This document shows positions 17,538-25,810 of a stretch of 41,858 nt of DNA, piece by piece. The DNA is from Verrucomicrobiota bacterium. GTDB lineage: Bacteria; Auribacterota; JABMQX01; JAFGEW01. Under the pieces are notes generated by a model. The model was not told the DNA's origin. It searched no databases and saw only the letters and a program-made list of their open reading frames with translations. Both the position numbers and the translations under genes were made by a program. Where the stretch lies: positions 1 through 41,858 of the forward strand of contig JAFGEW010000034.1 in the NCBI GenBank assembly GCA_016931415.1, read 5' to 3'. The first letter of the stretch is position 1, and each line of letters opens with the position of its first letter.

Positions 17538-19550
17538 ATGCCCAAGCGGTGGACTCATCGCCGGATCCTCAAGTGCTCCCTGGCGCTTGTCGTCATACTG
17601 ATCGCCGGCGTTGTCGTGGTGGTCGGCGGCGCCTGCATCATCACGACGACAGGTTTCTTCGACAAGCTCTCGCCGGGCATCCAGCGCCAGGTCCTTCACA
17701 TAGCCCTGCTCGCCCCCGTCGACCATCACGACGACTACATCCACCTGATCTACATCGGCGATGAGTCCTCCGTGCCTTTCCTTATCTGGAGTCTTCGCTG
17801 GGAAGAGCGGTCTCCGGATGGGTCGATGGTCTGCACGAAGGCCCATTGCCTCGAGGCCCTGGAGCAGATCACCAACAACGATCCCGGCTGCGAGCATGAG
17901 GACTGGCAGCGCTGGTGGCGCGCGAACCGGCGCAAGTCGAGGCGCGAATGGATCTTCGACGGATTCAAGGCGGCCGGTTACGTCGTCTCCGACCCGCTCG
18001 ACGAGGAGTCCATTTGCGTGCTCCTTGCGGCTTCCGTGGATCGAGCGCAACATCTGCGGGATCACGCACAGGCACTGCTGGACAGGGTGCCGCCAAGCAC
18101 GCTGCTTCGATGCGCCCACAGAGCCACGGAGTCCCAATCGCCGAAGCAACGTCTTGGCGGAGCGACTGCCCTAACCGTGATCGGGGGCGAGGGGACGATC
18201 GAGCGTCTGCGACTGCTGACGGCTGACAAAGACGCCATCGTGGCACGGTGCACCCTCGGTCTGCTGAACTCGGTGCTCAGGCGCGAGATGCCATCCTGTC
18301 ATGAGGCCTGCCTGGTCTGGCGCGGCACGCTCCCCTTCAGGCCTGACCTTGTGCAGGCTGTTTCATCGGAGAACACCGTGCTGCTGGTGCACGCCGGTAG
18401 CAGTCGCATGCGGAACGACGCCGGGATGGTTCTCGCGTTCAACCTCGCCGAGAAGAAGCCGGCGTGGCACTACGAGCTTCCTGGCCCGCTGGCCGAGGGG
18501 ACCGTGGGTTCGGGCAGCAGGATATTCCTCGCCTGCGCGGACGATTCGGTGCATTGCCTGGACGCGTCAACGGGCGCCCTGCTCTGGCAGCGTGAACGGG
18601 AGCCATCGGCGCAGCGCAAACGCCGCGTGCGGCCTCCGGCGTCCCCAGGGACGTTCACGGGCCATGTAGCGGCTACGGGGGACCGCGTGTTCCTCGCCTG
18701 CGCAGACGGCTGTGTGCGGTGTCTCGACGCGTCGAGCGGTGTCGTATTATGGGAGCGCGACAAGGAGCCCTTGACCTGTCAGACGACCCCGAGACGACCC
18801 CCCGGTTCGGGAGCGCTGGCTGCGTTGACGGAGCTCGGCGGAAGCGTGGGTGTTCTCGACGGTGGCCTCCTCTGGGCCTTCGACCAGACCAACGGGCACA
18901 CGTTGTGGAGCCTGCCCGGAGAGCGGATTGAGGCGGGTCCTTTCGCCGTTAGGGATGCTCTGTACGCTCTGACAGCGAGGAACACGTTGCTTCGGATCTC
19001 TCTGACCGGTGAGGCACTGGCCGGCATTGTTGTGGGCGATCCGCACACGTTTCTTCTCCGCGACTCGTTTTGTCAGGTTGTCGTCGCAGAAGAGACAGTA
19101 TGCGTTGTCACAGGCCACGATCGGGGCGAGATCGCTTGTTATTCGATTCCGTCACTGTCGAAGCTCTGGCAGCGCGAGGTGGGGCAAGTCCACGATTCCT
19201 TTCTTCTGTCGCAAGACTGTTACATCGTGAGGACCTCCTATCCGCACGCGATCCTCGCTCTCGACCGGTCGTCCGGAACGCCGCTCTGGGGCACGCAGGA
19301 ACGAGCCACATTGCTGGGTCTAGTCGGTCCGCAGCAGTTGGCCGTGATCAACTCCAAGCGCAAGATTGAGCTGCGAAGCGTGCGGACCGGGGAGGTTCAG
19401 CACCTCTACAAGGAACCCGTCCTGGATGACTACCCCTGGGCTTCTGTCTGCGGCGATCTGATCGTCGCCCTCGACAAAGAAGGCCGAACGTGGTTTCTGC
19501 GACTACCGGACGCGGCTAGCGAGCCCGACGCAGGAGGACCCTCCAGCTGA
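17538..19550 (+). CDS. Membrane-anchored HEAT-like and PQQ/WD-type repeat protein
   Basis: The 670-aa protein starts with a basic leader and a transmembrane helix (about 13-36). A HEAT-like region follows (IGDESSVPFLIWSLRW, CLEALEQITNN, EDWQRWWRANR), a form common in PVC-group genomes. The C-terminal half has PQQ-type beta-propeller repeats: LACADDSVHCLDASTGALLW, LACADGCVRCLDASSGVVLW, GLLWAFDQTNGHTLW and AILALDRSSGTPLW. Such propellers usually bind partners rather than PQQ; no dehydrogenase residues are visible. ATG 17538 follows AAGGGA by 9 nt; the frame is open upstream to 17349 but that part is not conserved-looking. It is probably an envelope scaffold or sensor. Confidence 0.85.
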   Translation: MPKRWTHRRILKCSLALVVILIAGVVVVVGGACIITTTGFFDKLSPGIQRQVLHIALLAPVDHHDDYIHLIYIGDESSVPFLIWSLRWEERSPDGSMVCTKAHCLEALEQITNNDPGCEHEDWQRWWRANRRKSRREWIFDGFKAAGYVVSDPLDEESICVLLAASVDRAQHLRDHAQALLDRVPPSTLLRCAHRATESQSPKQRLGGATALTVIGGEGTIERLRLLTADKDAIVARCTLGLLNSVLRREMPSCHEACLVWRGTLPFRPDLVQAVSSENTVLLVHAGSSRMRNDAGMVLAFNLAEKKPAWHYELPGPLAEGTVGSGSRIFLACADDSVHCLDASTGALLWQREREPSAQRKRRVRPPASPGTFTGHVAATGDRVFLACADGCVRCLDASSGVVLWERDKEPLTCQTTPRRPPGSGALAALTELGGSVGVLDGGLLWAFDQTNGHTLWSLPGERIEAGPFAVRDALYALTARNTLLRISLTGEALAGIVVGDPHTFLLRDSFCQVVVAEETVCVVTGHDRGEIACYSIPSLSKLWQREVGQVHDSFLLSQDCYIVRTSYPHAILALDRSSGTPLWGTQERATLLGLVGPQQLAVINSKRKIELRSVRTGEVQHLYKEPVLDDYPWASVCGDLIVALDKEGRTWFLRLPDAASEPDAGGPSS

Positions 19551-19724
19551 TCTTCCCAGCCCGCTGCAGGCCTGTCTCCGCGCCCGCGCTTCTGAGTGCG
19601 CTCGCGTCTCCGCGCGCGATCCTCCTCCTCTCGCAGCGGCGCAGAGCTCCCGGAGTGCTGGCGGAGCGGCGCCAGGCGTGGCATAATGCGGGCGTTTTCG
19701 GCAACCGCGGACCGAGGATGATCG

Positions 19725-20987
19725 ATGGCGCTGGGGCCGCCGAAAGGAACACGCGACTTCTATCCCGACGAGTGCCGGCGGCGCAACTGGCTCTTCGGCC
19801 TCTGGCGCGACGCCGCGTTGCGCTTCGGCTTCGAGGAGTATGACGGGCCCGTGCTCGAGACCGAGGAGCTGCTCACGCGCAAGGCGGGCGAGGAGATCGT
19901 TGACCAGCTCTACACGTTTGAGGACAAAGGCGGCCGGCGCGTCGCGTTGCGGCCCGAGATGACGCCGACGCTGGCGCGCATGATCATCGCGCGCGGCTCC
20001 GCGCTGCCCAAGCCGATCAAGTGGTTCGCCATCCCGCAGTGTTGGCGCTACGAACGCACGCAGCGCGGGCGCGGGCGCGAGCATTACCAGTTCAACCTTG
20101 ACGTGGTCGGCGTGCCCGGCGTGCAGGCCGAATGCGAGGTGCTCGCCTGCTGCGTCGCCGCGCTCGAGGGGATGGGGCTTTCGCACGAGCAGGTGCAGAT
20201 CCGCTACTCGAGCCGGCGGCTGCTCGCCGATCTCATGCTGCTTGCGGGGATTGCGCCCGAAAAGGCCGGCGCCGTCTGTCTCATGCTCGACAAGCGCGGC
20301 AAGGTGCCCGATGACGTCGTCGAGAAAATGCTCGCCGATGCGGGGCTCAAAGCGACCCAGGTCGAGTCCGTCCTCGGCATGATGCGGCTGAGCTGCCTGG
20401 CCGAGACGCGTGAGAAGCTCGGCGCATCGCCGTCCGCTGGGCTCGACGAGCTCGAGGCGCTCGGCGCGCTCGCCGAGGCGTACGGCATCGCGCGCTGGCT
20501 CACGTTTGACATCGGCGTCATCCGCGGGCTCGCGTACTACACGGGCATCGTGTTCGAGTGCTTCGATGTCGAGAAAAAGTTCCGAGCCGTCTTCGGCGGG
20601 GGCCGCTACGACAACCTCCTCAGAAACCTCGGCGGCGAGGACGTTACCGCTGTCGGTTGCGGCTTCGGCGACATGGTCATCATGGAAGTGCTCGCCGACC
20701 TGAGGCTCTTGCCGGAGTTCACAAGAGAACTCGACGTGATGGTGCTGCCGTTCGGCGAGAGCGAGCGCAAGACGGCCATCGAGGTTGCCTCGCGGCTTCG
20801 TGCGAAAGGCGAACGCGTCGAGATCGCCTTGCTCGACCGCAAGCTCGGGAAGGCGCTTGCCGACGCCGCCCGCGCCGGCGCCGGGCGCGTTATCATCGTC
20901 GCCCCCGACGAGCTCTCCAAAGGTCTCGTCGTCGAACGCGACATGAAGACGGGTGAGGAGCGCAAGGTGGAGATCGCGAGCATCTGA
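19725..20987 (+). CDS. hisS: Histidine-tRNA ligase
   Basis: HisRS charges tRNA-His. The class II motifs are visible in order: GTRDFYP (8-14), RPEMTPTLAR (76-85), motif 2 IPQCWRYERTQRGRGREHYQF (103-123), and the histidine-A motif RGLAYYTG (VIRGLAYYTGIVFE). Motif 3 is GCGFGDMVIMEVL. It lacks the usual Arg of GFGxGxER, but matches the 'GFGFGD' form found in a subset of bacterial HisRS. The C-terminal anticodon domain begins around LDVMVLPFGESERK. At 420 aa the length is normal. GAGG lies 7 nt before ATG 19725. The gene stands alone, followed by a large inverted repeat. Confidence 0.96.
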   Translation: MALGPPKGTRDFYPDECRRRNWLFGLWRDAALRFGFEEYDGPVLETEELLTRKAGEEIVDQLYTFEDKGGRRVALRPEMTPTLARMIIARGSALPKPIKWFAIPQCWRYERTQRGRGREHYQFNLDVVGVPGVQAECEVLACCVAALEGMGLSHEQVQIRYSSRRLLADLMLLAGIAPEKAGAVCLMLDKRGKVPDDVVEKMLADAGLKATQVESVLGMMRLSCLAETREKLGASPSAGLDELEALGALAEAYGIARWLTFDIGVIRGLAYYTGIVFECFDVEKKFRAVFGGGRYDNLLRNLGGEDVTAVGCGFGDMVIMEVLADLRLLPEFTRELDVMVLPFGESERKTAIEVASRLRAKGERVEIALLDRKLGKALADAARAGAGRVIIVAPDELSKGLVVERDMKTGEERKVEIASI

Positions 20988-20992
20988 ACTCA

Positions 20993-21070
20993 CCACGGAT
21001 CGGCACAGATCAGACAGATCAGCGCGGATCGGATAGGAGACCGACCTGTGCGATCTGTGGGGATCTGTGG
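20993..21070. repeat. Large imperfect inverted repeat between convergent genes
   Basis: Arms of 25 nt at 20993-21017 and 21046-21070 pair with five mismatches. Each arm is built from short repeats of the type 'CACAGATC'/'GATCTGTG'. It lies between convergent hisS and the MBL gene, so a transcript from either strand would form a long stem. This 'CCACGGATC..CACAGATC' type of sequence is common as dispersed intergenic repeat in PVC-like genomes. Confidence 0.65.
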
Positions 21071-21083
21071 CTGATTCCTTCTC

Positions 21084-21743
21084 CTACTTCCGCGGCAGGG
21101 CGGGGACCCAGTAGCTCGTCGGTGGCGGAAGCGTGACCTTGGTGATCTCCATCTCGTTGGGCTTCTGCTCGACGGGCGATTTGCCGCGCGTGAAGTCGGT
21201 CACGGGCGCGATCGGGAAGCCGCACATCGCGTTCTTGTAGTGCATGGGGAGGCAGACGTTCGGCTTGAGGCGCTGAACGATCTGTGTGGCCGTCTTCGCG
21301 TCGATGGTGAAGAAGCCGCCGACGGGGATGAGGAGGACGTTCGTCCCTTTGGCCGCGTCGTACTGCGCATCGCTCGGCTCGTAGCCCAGGTCGCCGCAAT
21401 GGGTGACCCTGACGCCGTCAACTTCGAGGGTGAAGACGACGTTCTTGCCGCGCTGCTTGCCCTTGGCGTCGTCGTGGAACGTGTCGAGGCCCGTGATCGT
21501 GATCCTCTTGGCGGTGTGCGCGCCGGCGACCGCGAACGTCTTGGGGTTGCCTTTGACGGCGCTTGCCCCGCTGTGGTCGGGATGCTGGGTGTGGCTTATG
21601 AGAACGATGTCGGCCGTCTCGTTGATCGGCGGGTACCCGATCCCACCGTCGTACGCGCCCGCCTCGAACGGGTCGAACACGATCTTTGTGCCGTCGCTTG
21701 CCGTAATCAACCACGCCGAATGTCCAAGCCATCTGAGCTTCAT
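21084..21743 (-). CDS. MBL-fold metallohydrolase, UlaG-like
   Basis: The 219-aa protein starts MKLRWLGHSAWLI and has FDPF, DIVLISHTQHPDHSG, an HCGDLGYEP strand, LLIPVGGFFTI and PMHYKN. This is the layout of the UlaG/YtnP-like MBL group (COG2220). Metal-binding residues include His51, His54, Asp56 and His57, a later His in THCGD and His in MHYK. The HxHxDH motif is stretched by one residue (HTQHPDH). No substrate can be named. GGAGG lies 9 nt before the ATG. It is the last gene of the accessory string and follows the attC-like site. Confidence 0.88.
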   Translation of the reverse strand: MKLRWLGHSAWLITASDGTKIVFDPFEAGAYDGGIGYPPINETADIVLISHTQHPDHSGASAVKGNPKTFAVAGAHTAKRITITGLDTFHDDAKGKQRGKNVVFTLEVDGVRVTHCGDLGYEPSDAQYDAAKGTNVLLIPVGGFFTIDAKTATQIVQRLKPNVCLPMHYKNAMCGFPIAPVTDFTRGKSPVEQKPNEMEITKVTLPPPTSYWVPALPRK

Positions 21744-21841
21744 CCTTCACATCCTCCCGCTTCGAATGAGCAGTTCCTTACTCATAGAAAACCACGGGGC
21801 CGTTCTTGTCCAGCGTTGCCTGCGTCCCATCTCCGGAGCAC

Positions 21842-21899
21842 GCCCCAACGCTTCGAATCAACCGCGAGTCTACGAGTCGGCTGCATTCGGTTGTTGGGC
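21842..21899 (-). repeat. attC-like site (integron cassette recombination site)
   Basis: Read on the gene strand, the site begins with GCCCAAC (21899-21893), fitting RYYYAAC. It ends with GTTGGGGC (21849-21842), which is GTTRRRY with one extra G. Between them CGAAT pairs with ATTCG after short unpaired spacers. Then an extrahelical G is followed by CA/TG, a wobble pair and CCG/CGG around a loop. R-box, spacer, L-box and extrahelical base on one arm are the architecture of an attC. The stop codon of the DUF1080 gene lies in the loop, as is common in cassettes. Confidence 0.55.
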
Positions 21900-22502
21900 G
21901 ATTCTCTGAGAGTTCTCGTAGTTCTTCCAGTTCGTTGATGCGTCCAGTCTGTATTCCTCAAGCTGCTGCGCCGTTGGGGAGAGAAACTGAATCCTGATGT
22001 TCCGCAACCGCGGCTCGGCGTTCCGAATGGCCTTCACTACAACGCCAGGCATGCCCTTTGTGCCATGGGGGCTTTTGCCCGTGACGATCTCGTGGCCATC
22101 CAGCGCAGCAGTGATGTAGTTCTGCTGGGCTTTCATCTGGAGGGTGTGCCAGACATCATCCTGCAACTTCACCGCGGCGCTACCGAAGTGTGCCGTCCCG
22201 CGCTTCCGATCCGAGTAGTGTGCAAGGACCATGCTGTCGGGCAGGAGTTGGCAGTATACGCAGGTTCCTGCGGCAGTAAGCTCGACCTGGAAGTAGGCGT
22301 TATCCGCGCGCCTCCTGAGTATGACGTCGGCACTGAGCACGTAGTCATCCCACGACATCCCTCCCACTTCGGCTCGGACGTCTGGGCCTGTGAAGACAAG
22401 CGTGTCCCCATCAACCCTCAGCCCGTCGGAGGTATCGATCCACCATTTGGACAGATCCCCCCCAGGTGTCAGCGGTAGCCAGTCTGTGGGGTGTGAAGTC
22501 AT
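21870..22502 (-). CDS. DUF1080 (3-keto-disaccharide hydrolase) family protein
   Basis: The 210-aa protein has the jelly-roll pattern of DUF1080: DWLPLTPGGDLSKWW, YVLSADVILRR, NAYFQVEL, a central strand set, DDVWHTLQMKA, ITAALDGHEIVTGKSP, and an ending RNAEPRLRNIRIQFLSPT. Relatives are lectin-like domains or glycoside hydrolases acting on 3-keto-sugars, abundant in Planctomycetota. No signal peptide is present, which is unusual for this family. The start is uncertain: ATG 22502 or GTG 22526. A GTTGGGC heptamer (22521-22515) just upstream resembles an integron core site. Confidence 0.75.
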   Translation of the reverse strand: MTSHPTDWLPLTPGGDLSKWWIDTSDGLRVDGDTLVFTGPDVRAEVGGMSWDDYVLSADVILRRRADNAYFQVELTAAGTCVYCQLLPDSMVLAHYSDRKRGTAHFGSAAVKLQDDVWHTLQMKAQQNYITAALDGHEIVTGKSPHGTKGMPGVVVKAIRNAEPRLRNIRIQFLSPTAQQLEEYRLDASTNWKNYENSQRIAQQPNAADS

Positions 22503-22566
22503 GTCATGTCCATTGCCCAACGACACTGGGTTCTGCCGCCAGGCGGATCTGCAGCGCGTCCCGGAA

Positions 22567-23478
22567 CTACACCTGGAGAACTGTGGGATTCCTATCCATA
22601 CAGGGAATACCGAATTGGCACAACGCGCATCCTACGGGGTGCCTTACCCTCGTTTCTCCGTTGATCTTCAGTTGACTGGAGGCCAACAGCGACTTCAGTG
22701 GCCGTTTCAGCATCTCGTCCCTTACCTTCCGACAATGCCAAGAGCACTTCTGCTTGTCATGCCCTTGTTCTGTGATTGCGCCCGCGGGGCATTTCGCTAT
22801 ACACGCCCCGCAGACGCCACGTGCGAAGTGCAGGCAGTCGGCATGTGGCTCGTCGTTTTTTCTCGGGGTTCGTTTGAGTGGTGCGTCGGTGATAACCGAA
22901 CCCAGACGAATATTACACCCTACCTCTGTGATTAAGCCCTCATGCAAGCCAAACGTGCCCAGCCCGGCCGCAAAAGCTACGTGCCTCTCAGACCACGTGG
23001 AGGAGATGCGGTGTGGCTCCTGTTCGGTCAGCACTTCGTACGCTGCACTGTGTGTCACGGCCACCGCGCGAGAACCTCGTTCCTGGAAGAACTGCTCCAC
23101 GCGTCTCTGGACACCGTTCATGAATGGATTGGCACGGTTGCGGGCCACGCAGTAAGCCTCAGGCGGCATCCCTCCATCACCGCCCGCCTCACCTGCCCTG
23201 CGAATCTGGTCGGTGTATGGGAAGACAACGGACACAACTCGAAGACGCGCCGCAAGGTCCTCGCCGTCGGGGAGGCCACTCCGAATCCACGCCTCGGCGG
23301 GGGTCAGATGCTCTGGCCCAACAACCTCCTTGAGCTTCTGGAAGATGTGGTCATCGCCCCGGGCAACACCGATCAACGGCCGGGCGAAGAACCGTCCGCC
23401 ACCGTATGTCGCAGGGAGGCGGTTCAGCTCGCTCGAGCTGAACAGGTCCTCTACGAACGCCTGTAACGCCTCATTCAT
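22567..23478 (-). CDS. QueG-like 4Fe-4S protein (epoxyqueuosine reductase family)
   Basis: The 303-aa protein shows the QueG/reductive-dehalogenase-like core, with ERHVAFAAGLGTFGLHEGLITEVG (165-187) and RLGSVITD (191-198). A ferredoxin-like segment follows: Cys215, Cys223, Cys226, Cys230 (GVCGACIAKCPAGAI). Later cysteines at 245, 249, 284, 287 and 293 (CALCQFGIPC) complete a second cluster. True QueG reduces epoxyqueuosine using cobalamin. This protein is shorter and has a different N terminus, so its substrate may differ. It sits among unrelated accessory genes, and its region appears less GC-rich than the flanks. Confidence 0.8.
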   Translation of the reverse strand: MNEALQAFVEDLFSSSELNRLPATYGGGRFFARPLIGVARGDDHIFQKLKEVVGPEHLTPAEAWIRSGLPDGEDLAARLRVVSVVFPYTDQIRRAGEAGGDGGMPPEAYCVARNRANPFMNGVQRRVEQFFQERGSRAVAVTHSAAYEVLTEQEPHRISSTWSERHVAFAAGLGTFGLHEGLITEVGCNIRLGSVITDAPLKRTPRKNDEPHADCLHFARGVCGACIAKCPAGAITEQGHDKQKCSWHCRKVRDEMLKRPLKSLLASSQLKINGETRVRHPVGCALCQFGIPCMDRNPTVLQV

Positions 23479-23512
23479 TGAGTGCCGAGTACTCCTTGTC
23501 GGATCTCGGGCG

Positions 23513-23552
23513 GTCTAACGTTCAGCGCATCAGCGGCCTCGGTCCGTTGGAT
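23513..23552 (-). repeat. Possible short attC-like site
   Basis: On the gene strand ATCCAAC (23552-23546) fits RYYYAAC and GTTAGAC (23519-23513) fits GTTRRRY exactly. The site is 40 nt long, lies 20 nt after the histidine phosphatase stop and ends 35 nt before the QueG-like start, as expected for a cassette junction. The internal stem is weak, so this could be chance. Confidence 0.3.
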
Positions 23553-23571
23553 GCGTCCGTCCCGCGTGGCC

Positions 23572-24207
23572 TCAACGGAAGGCAGCCAAGTGCGCGCGAT
23601 CGTTCAGGGTCCTGATACGGGGGTTGCCATGCTGGTTCCTGCTGAGCATCGACACGCTTCCCGGAGAGGCCGCGAAACACGTTCGCTCCGGCAGTACGTC
23701 GAGAGGAATCCCGAGCCACCAGACCACGATGTTGCTCAGAGTCCCTCCGTGGACACAGAAGATGGTCAGCTCGTCGTCCGAGTGCCGCGCGGCTACGCCG
23801 TCCATCGCCGCTGCCACGCGCGTGTAGAACTCGCGCCACGTCTCGGCTTCCGGGAAGGGACGCCAGTCGAAGAGCGACCAGTTCGACTCGTCGACGGGCC
23901 GTTCCTCGCCGTCCTCTGTTCGTTCCAGCGCGAAGCGGCCGAGGTATTCGTGAAGGTCGTACGCGGTCTCGGGGGTGACGCCAAGTTCGTTGCTGATGAT
24001 CTCCGCGGTTTCCGCGGCACGTCTCATTGGACTGGTGTAGACGTGACAGGACTGCCCATCGAGCTCGCCGCGCAATCGTTTCGCCAGGCACTGCGCTTGG
24101 CGTTGGCCCAGTTCGGTCAACCCATTGCGGACGTCGGGCCATAGCCGCGCTTGACGATCGACGTGATGATGGGACTGGCTATGTTGCACCAGGAACACGG
24201 TCTTCAA
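23572..24207 (-). CDS. Histidine phosphatase family protein
   Basis: The 211-aa protein belongs to the phosphoglycerate-mutase-like superfamily. The N-terminal phospho-acceptor motif reads LVQHSQSHHHVD, keeping the catalytic His but with Gln where most members have Arg (RHG). Then come LTELGQRQAQCLAKRL, YTSPMRRAAETAEII, the acid residues around DWRPFPEAETW, and the second His in FCVHGGTLSNIV. TTG at 24207 is the best start: GGAGG lies 7 nt upstream and it gives the expected MKTVFLVQH opening. The substrate is unknown. Confidence 0.88.
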   Translation of the reverse strand: MKTVFLVQHSQSHHHVDRQARLWPDVRNGLTELGQRQAQCLAKRLRGELDGQSCHVYTSPMRRAAETAEIISNELGVTPETAYDLHEYLGRFALERTEDGEERPVDESNWSLFDWRPFPEAETWREFYTRVAAAMDGVAARHSDDELTIFCVHGGTLSNIVVWWLGIPLDVLPERTCFAASPGSVSMLSRNQHGNPRIRTLNDRAHLAAFR

Positions 24208-24241
24208 GGATGAGCCTCCTGTTGACGCCGAGCGCTGTGCC

Positions 24242-24766
24242 TCAGCTGCGCGGCTTGTCTGCGTTGTCCGCATCGGTCGGCAGCGTCTTGCTTTCTCTCA
24301 AGTCGAGTTCCAGCCGCTCGGTCAACGGTGCGAATCCTTGACGGCGGTAGAACTCCCTCGTCTGTGTATTGGCCGACCAGACCGTGGTCTGAATATGATC
24401 GAGACCACGCTCCCGTGTCCAGGCGACGGCGGCATTGAACAACTGCGTGCCGATGCCACCGCCCCTGTGCGATTTCTCCACGACAACGTTGTCGATCAGC
24501 GCGAACTCATGACGCCGGAACATCGGATACCGTGGATGATCCGCTTTCCGGATATCCAAGCATCCAATGATTTGTCCATCGTCTTCCGCAAGCAAGTAAT
24601 CCGCATCGGGGTTTTCGATCCGATCTCGAACGAGCGAGTCAGGCCGGGCATCTTCGGTCAACGCTCGGAAGAAAGCCGGCAACAGCTCGGCGTGATAGCG
24701 GTCCAATTCCCGGTACAGACGTTGGATCGCCGGGACATCATGGACTGTGGCGTGTCGGGTCTTCAT
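24242..24766 (-). CDS. GNAT-family N-acetyltransferase
   Basis: The 174-aa protein has the GNAT order: RHATVHDVPAIQRLYREL at the start, LIDNVVVEKSHRGGGIGTQLF with the acetyl-CoA pyrophosphate loop HRGGGIG, and a C-terminal SANTQTREFYRRQGF motif. The acceptor substrate cannot be told. The start at ATG 24766 follows the family pattern; a longer frame to 24835 exists. It lies 34 bp upstream of the phosphatase gene, in the same direction. Confidence 0.87.
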   Translation of the reverse strand: MKTRHATVHDVPAIQRLYRELDRYHAELLPAFFRALTEDARPDSLVRDRIENPDADYLLAEDDGQIIGCLDIRKADHPRYPMFRRHEFALIDNVVVEKSHRGGGIGTQLFNAAVAWTRERGLDHIQTTVWSANTQTREFYRRQGFAPLTERLELDLRESKTLPTDADNADKPRS

Positions 24767-24868
24767 CTGATCTCTTGCCTCATGTTGCAGCTCAGCCGCG
24801 CGGAACGCCCAAGCCTTCGGAGTGTCATTGTTCACATCGTTCTGATTGCGACAAGCACTTCTCGGTCC

Positions 24869-25810
24869 TCAGTATGCGGCCAGGATGTCGGCGCATGTTT
24901 TGGCTATCCGATCGTGGAACTCGGGGCCGAAACCGAGCCAGACATGCGTCATGCACGTGTCGAGCCAGTAGAACAGCTTGCGGTGCTCGTAGCCCGTCCG
25001 GAGAGGTCTGGCCGCCGTGTAGGTTCGGAAGAACTCATCGCCTACCGTGTTGAACACTTCGAGGTAGGCCAGCTCCTTCTCCACGTCGGCGTACTGCAGG
25101 CCGACCGGGTCGATTAGACCGCTCAGGTGCCATCCGTTCGCCCGCTCGTCGACGATGATGTTTCCCGCCCAGACGTCGTTGTGGATGAGTGTGGGCGCGC
25201 CCTGGTTCCGGAACGCGGTCTCAGCGAGCGGCAGAACGGTGTCGAGCTTCCGAAGGAGCGCGTCCGAAAGCAGGCTGTCCATGTCCCGGCGGTTCTCGTC
25301 GAGAGTGGGCAGGAACACGTTCGCCCACTGGCGAACGCCTTCGGACTGCCCGGTCTCGTGGAATACCTCCGCCGTGTGTGAATGCAGCTCGAGCAGCGTT
25401 TCCGCCAATTCTCTCTCTACGGTCCTCCGTGACGAGGCTGAGAGGTGGACGGCCTCGAGATTCGTGCCAGCCAGGCATTCCATCAGAAGAAAGGAGTAGG
25501 GGATGATCGTGCGGGAGGTGTCCTGAAGGTAGACGCGCGGACACGGCACGGCCGTGTGCTGGTGCAGGTGCTCGAGTTTCCGGCACTCACGAGGCAGGGG
25601 ATCATCTTCGTTGTCGGCCTGCAACTTGACCACGCTTACGTAGGGAGGCGTCTCGAACTGCAGGCGGAAGACGGCGCTGCAGATGCCGCCGTGCAGGGGC
25701 TCAACCTCCCGGCAGTCGGTCTCTCTTCCAAGCCAATGGCCGAGCAGTGTCGACGCCTGTGCCCGTGTCAACGGCGTCTCGTTGTGTCGTGATGTCTCAG
25801 GGACGCTCAT
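24869..25810 (-). CDS. Aminoglycoside-phosphotransferase-fold kinase, fructosamine-kinase-like
   Basis: The 313-aa protein has the APH kinase fold. Lys62 (VVKLQ) is the probable ATP-binding Lys, the catalytic loop is LIHNDVWAGNIIVDE (His210, Asp212, Asn217), and the metal motif is LIDP (Asp234). The stretch GLIDPVGLQYADVEKELAYL resembles fructosamine-3-kinases more than antibiotic kinases, where it reads 'IDPAxYYGxREADLA'. A deglycation or small-molecule kinase role is therefore more likely than resistance. The start overlaps the preceding GNAT gene by 14 bp, suggesting both entered as one unit. Confidence 0.85.
   Translation of the reverse strand: MSVPETSRHNETPLTRAQASTLLGHWLGRETDCREVEPLHGGICSAVFRLQFETPPYVSVVKLQADNEDDPLPRECRKLEHLHQHTAVPCPRVYLQDTSRTIIPYSFLLMECLAGTNLEAVHLSASSRRTVERELAETLLELHSHTAEVFHETGQSEGVRQWANVFLPTLDENRRDMDSLLSDALLRKLDTVLPLAETAFRNQGAPTLIHNDVWAGNIIVDERANGWHLSGLIDPVGLQYADVEKELAYLEVFNTVGDEFFRTYTAARPLRTGYEHRKLFYWLDTCMTHVWLGFGPEFHDRIAKTCADILAAY

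Noticed and set aside
19655-19724. CATAAT (about 19682) as hisS promoter
   Set aside because: The -10-like box is fair, but no acceptable -35 box lies at 16-18 bp.
22980-23010. Other CACGTG-centred sequences (for example ACCACGTGGAGG)
   Set aside because: Only the central hexamer and a base or two match parS. The outer TGTT/AACA arms are missing and the site is inside a coding region.
24767-24868. attC between the kinase-like gene and the GNAT gene
   Set aside because: No RYYYAAC/GTTRRRY pair is present in this gap, nor in the 34-bp gap at 24208-24241.
24869-25810. Antibiotic resistance kinase
   Set aside because: The metal-binding segment resembles fructosamine kinases, not aminoglycoside phosphotransferases. 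No resistance context is present.
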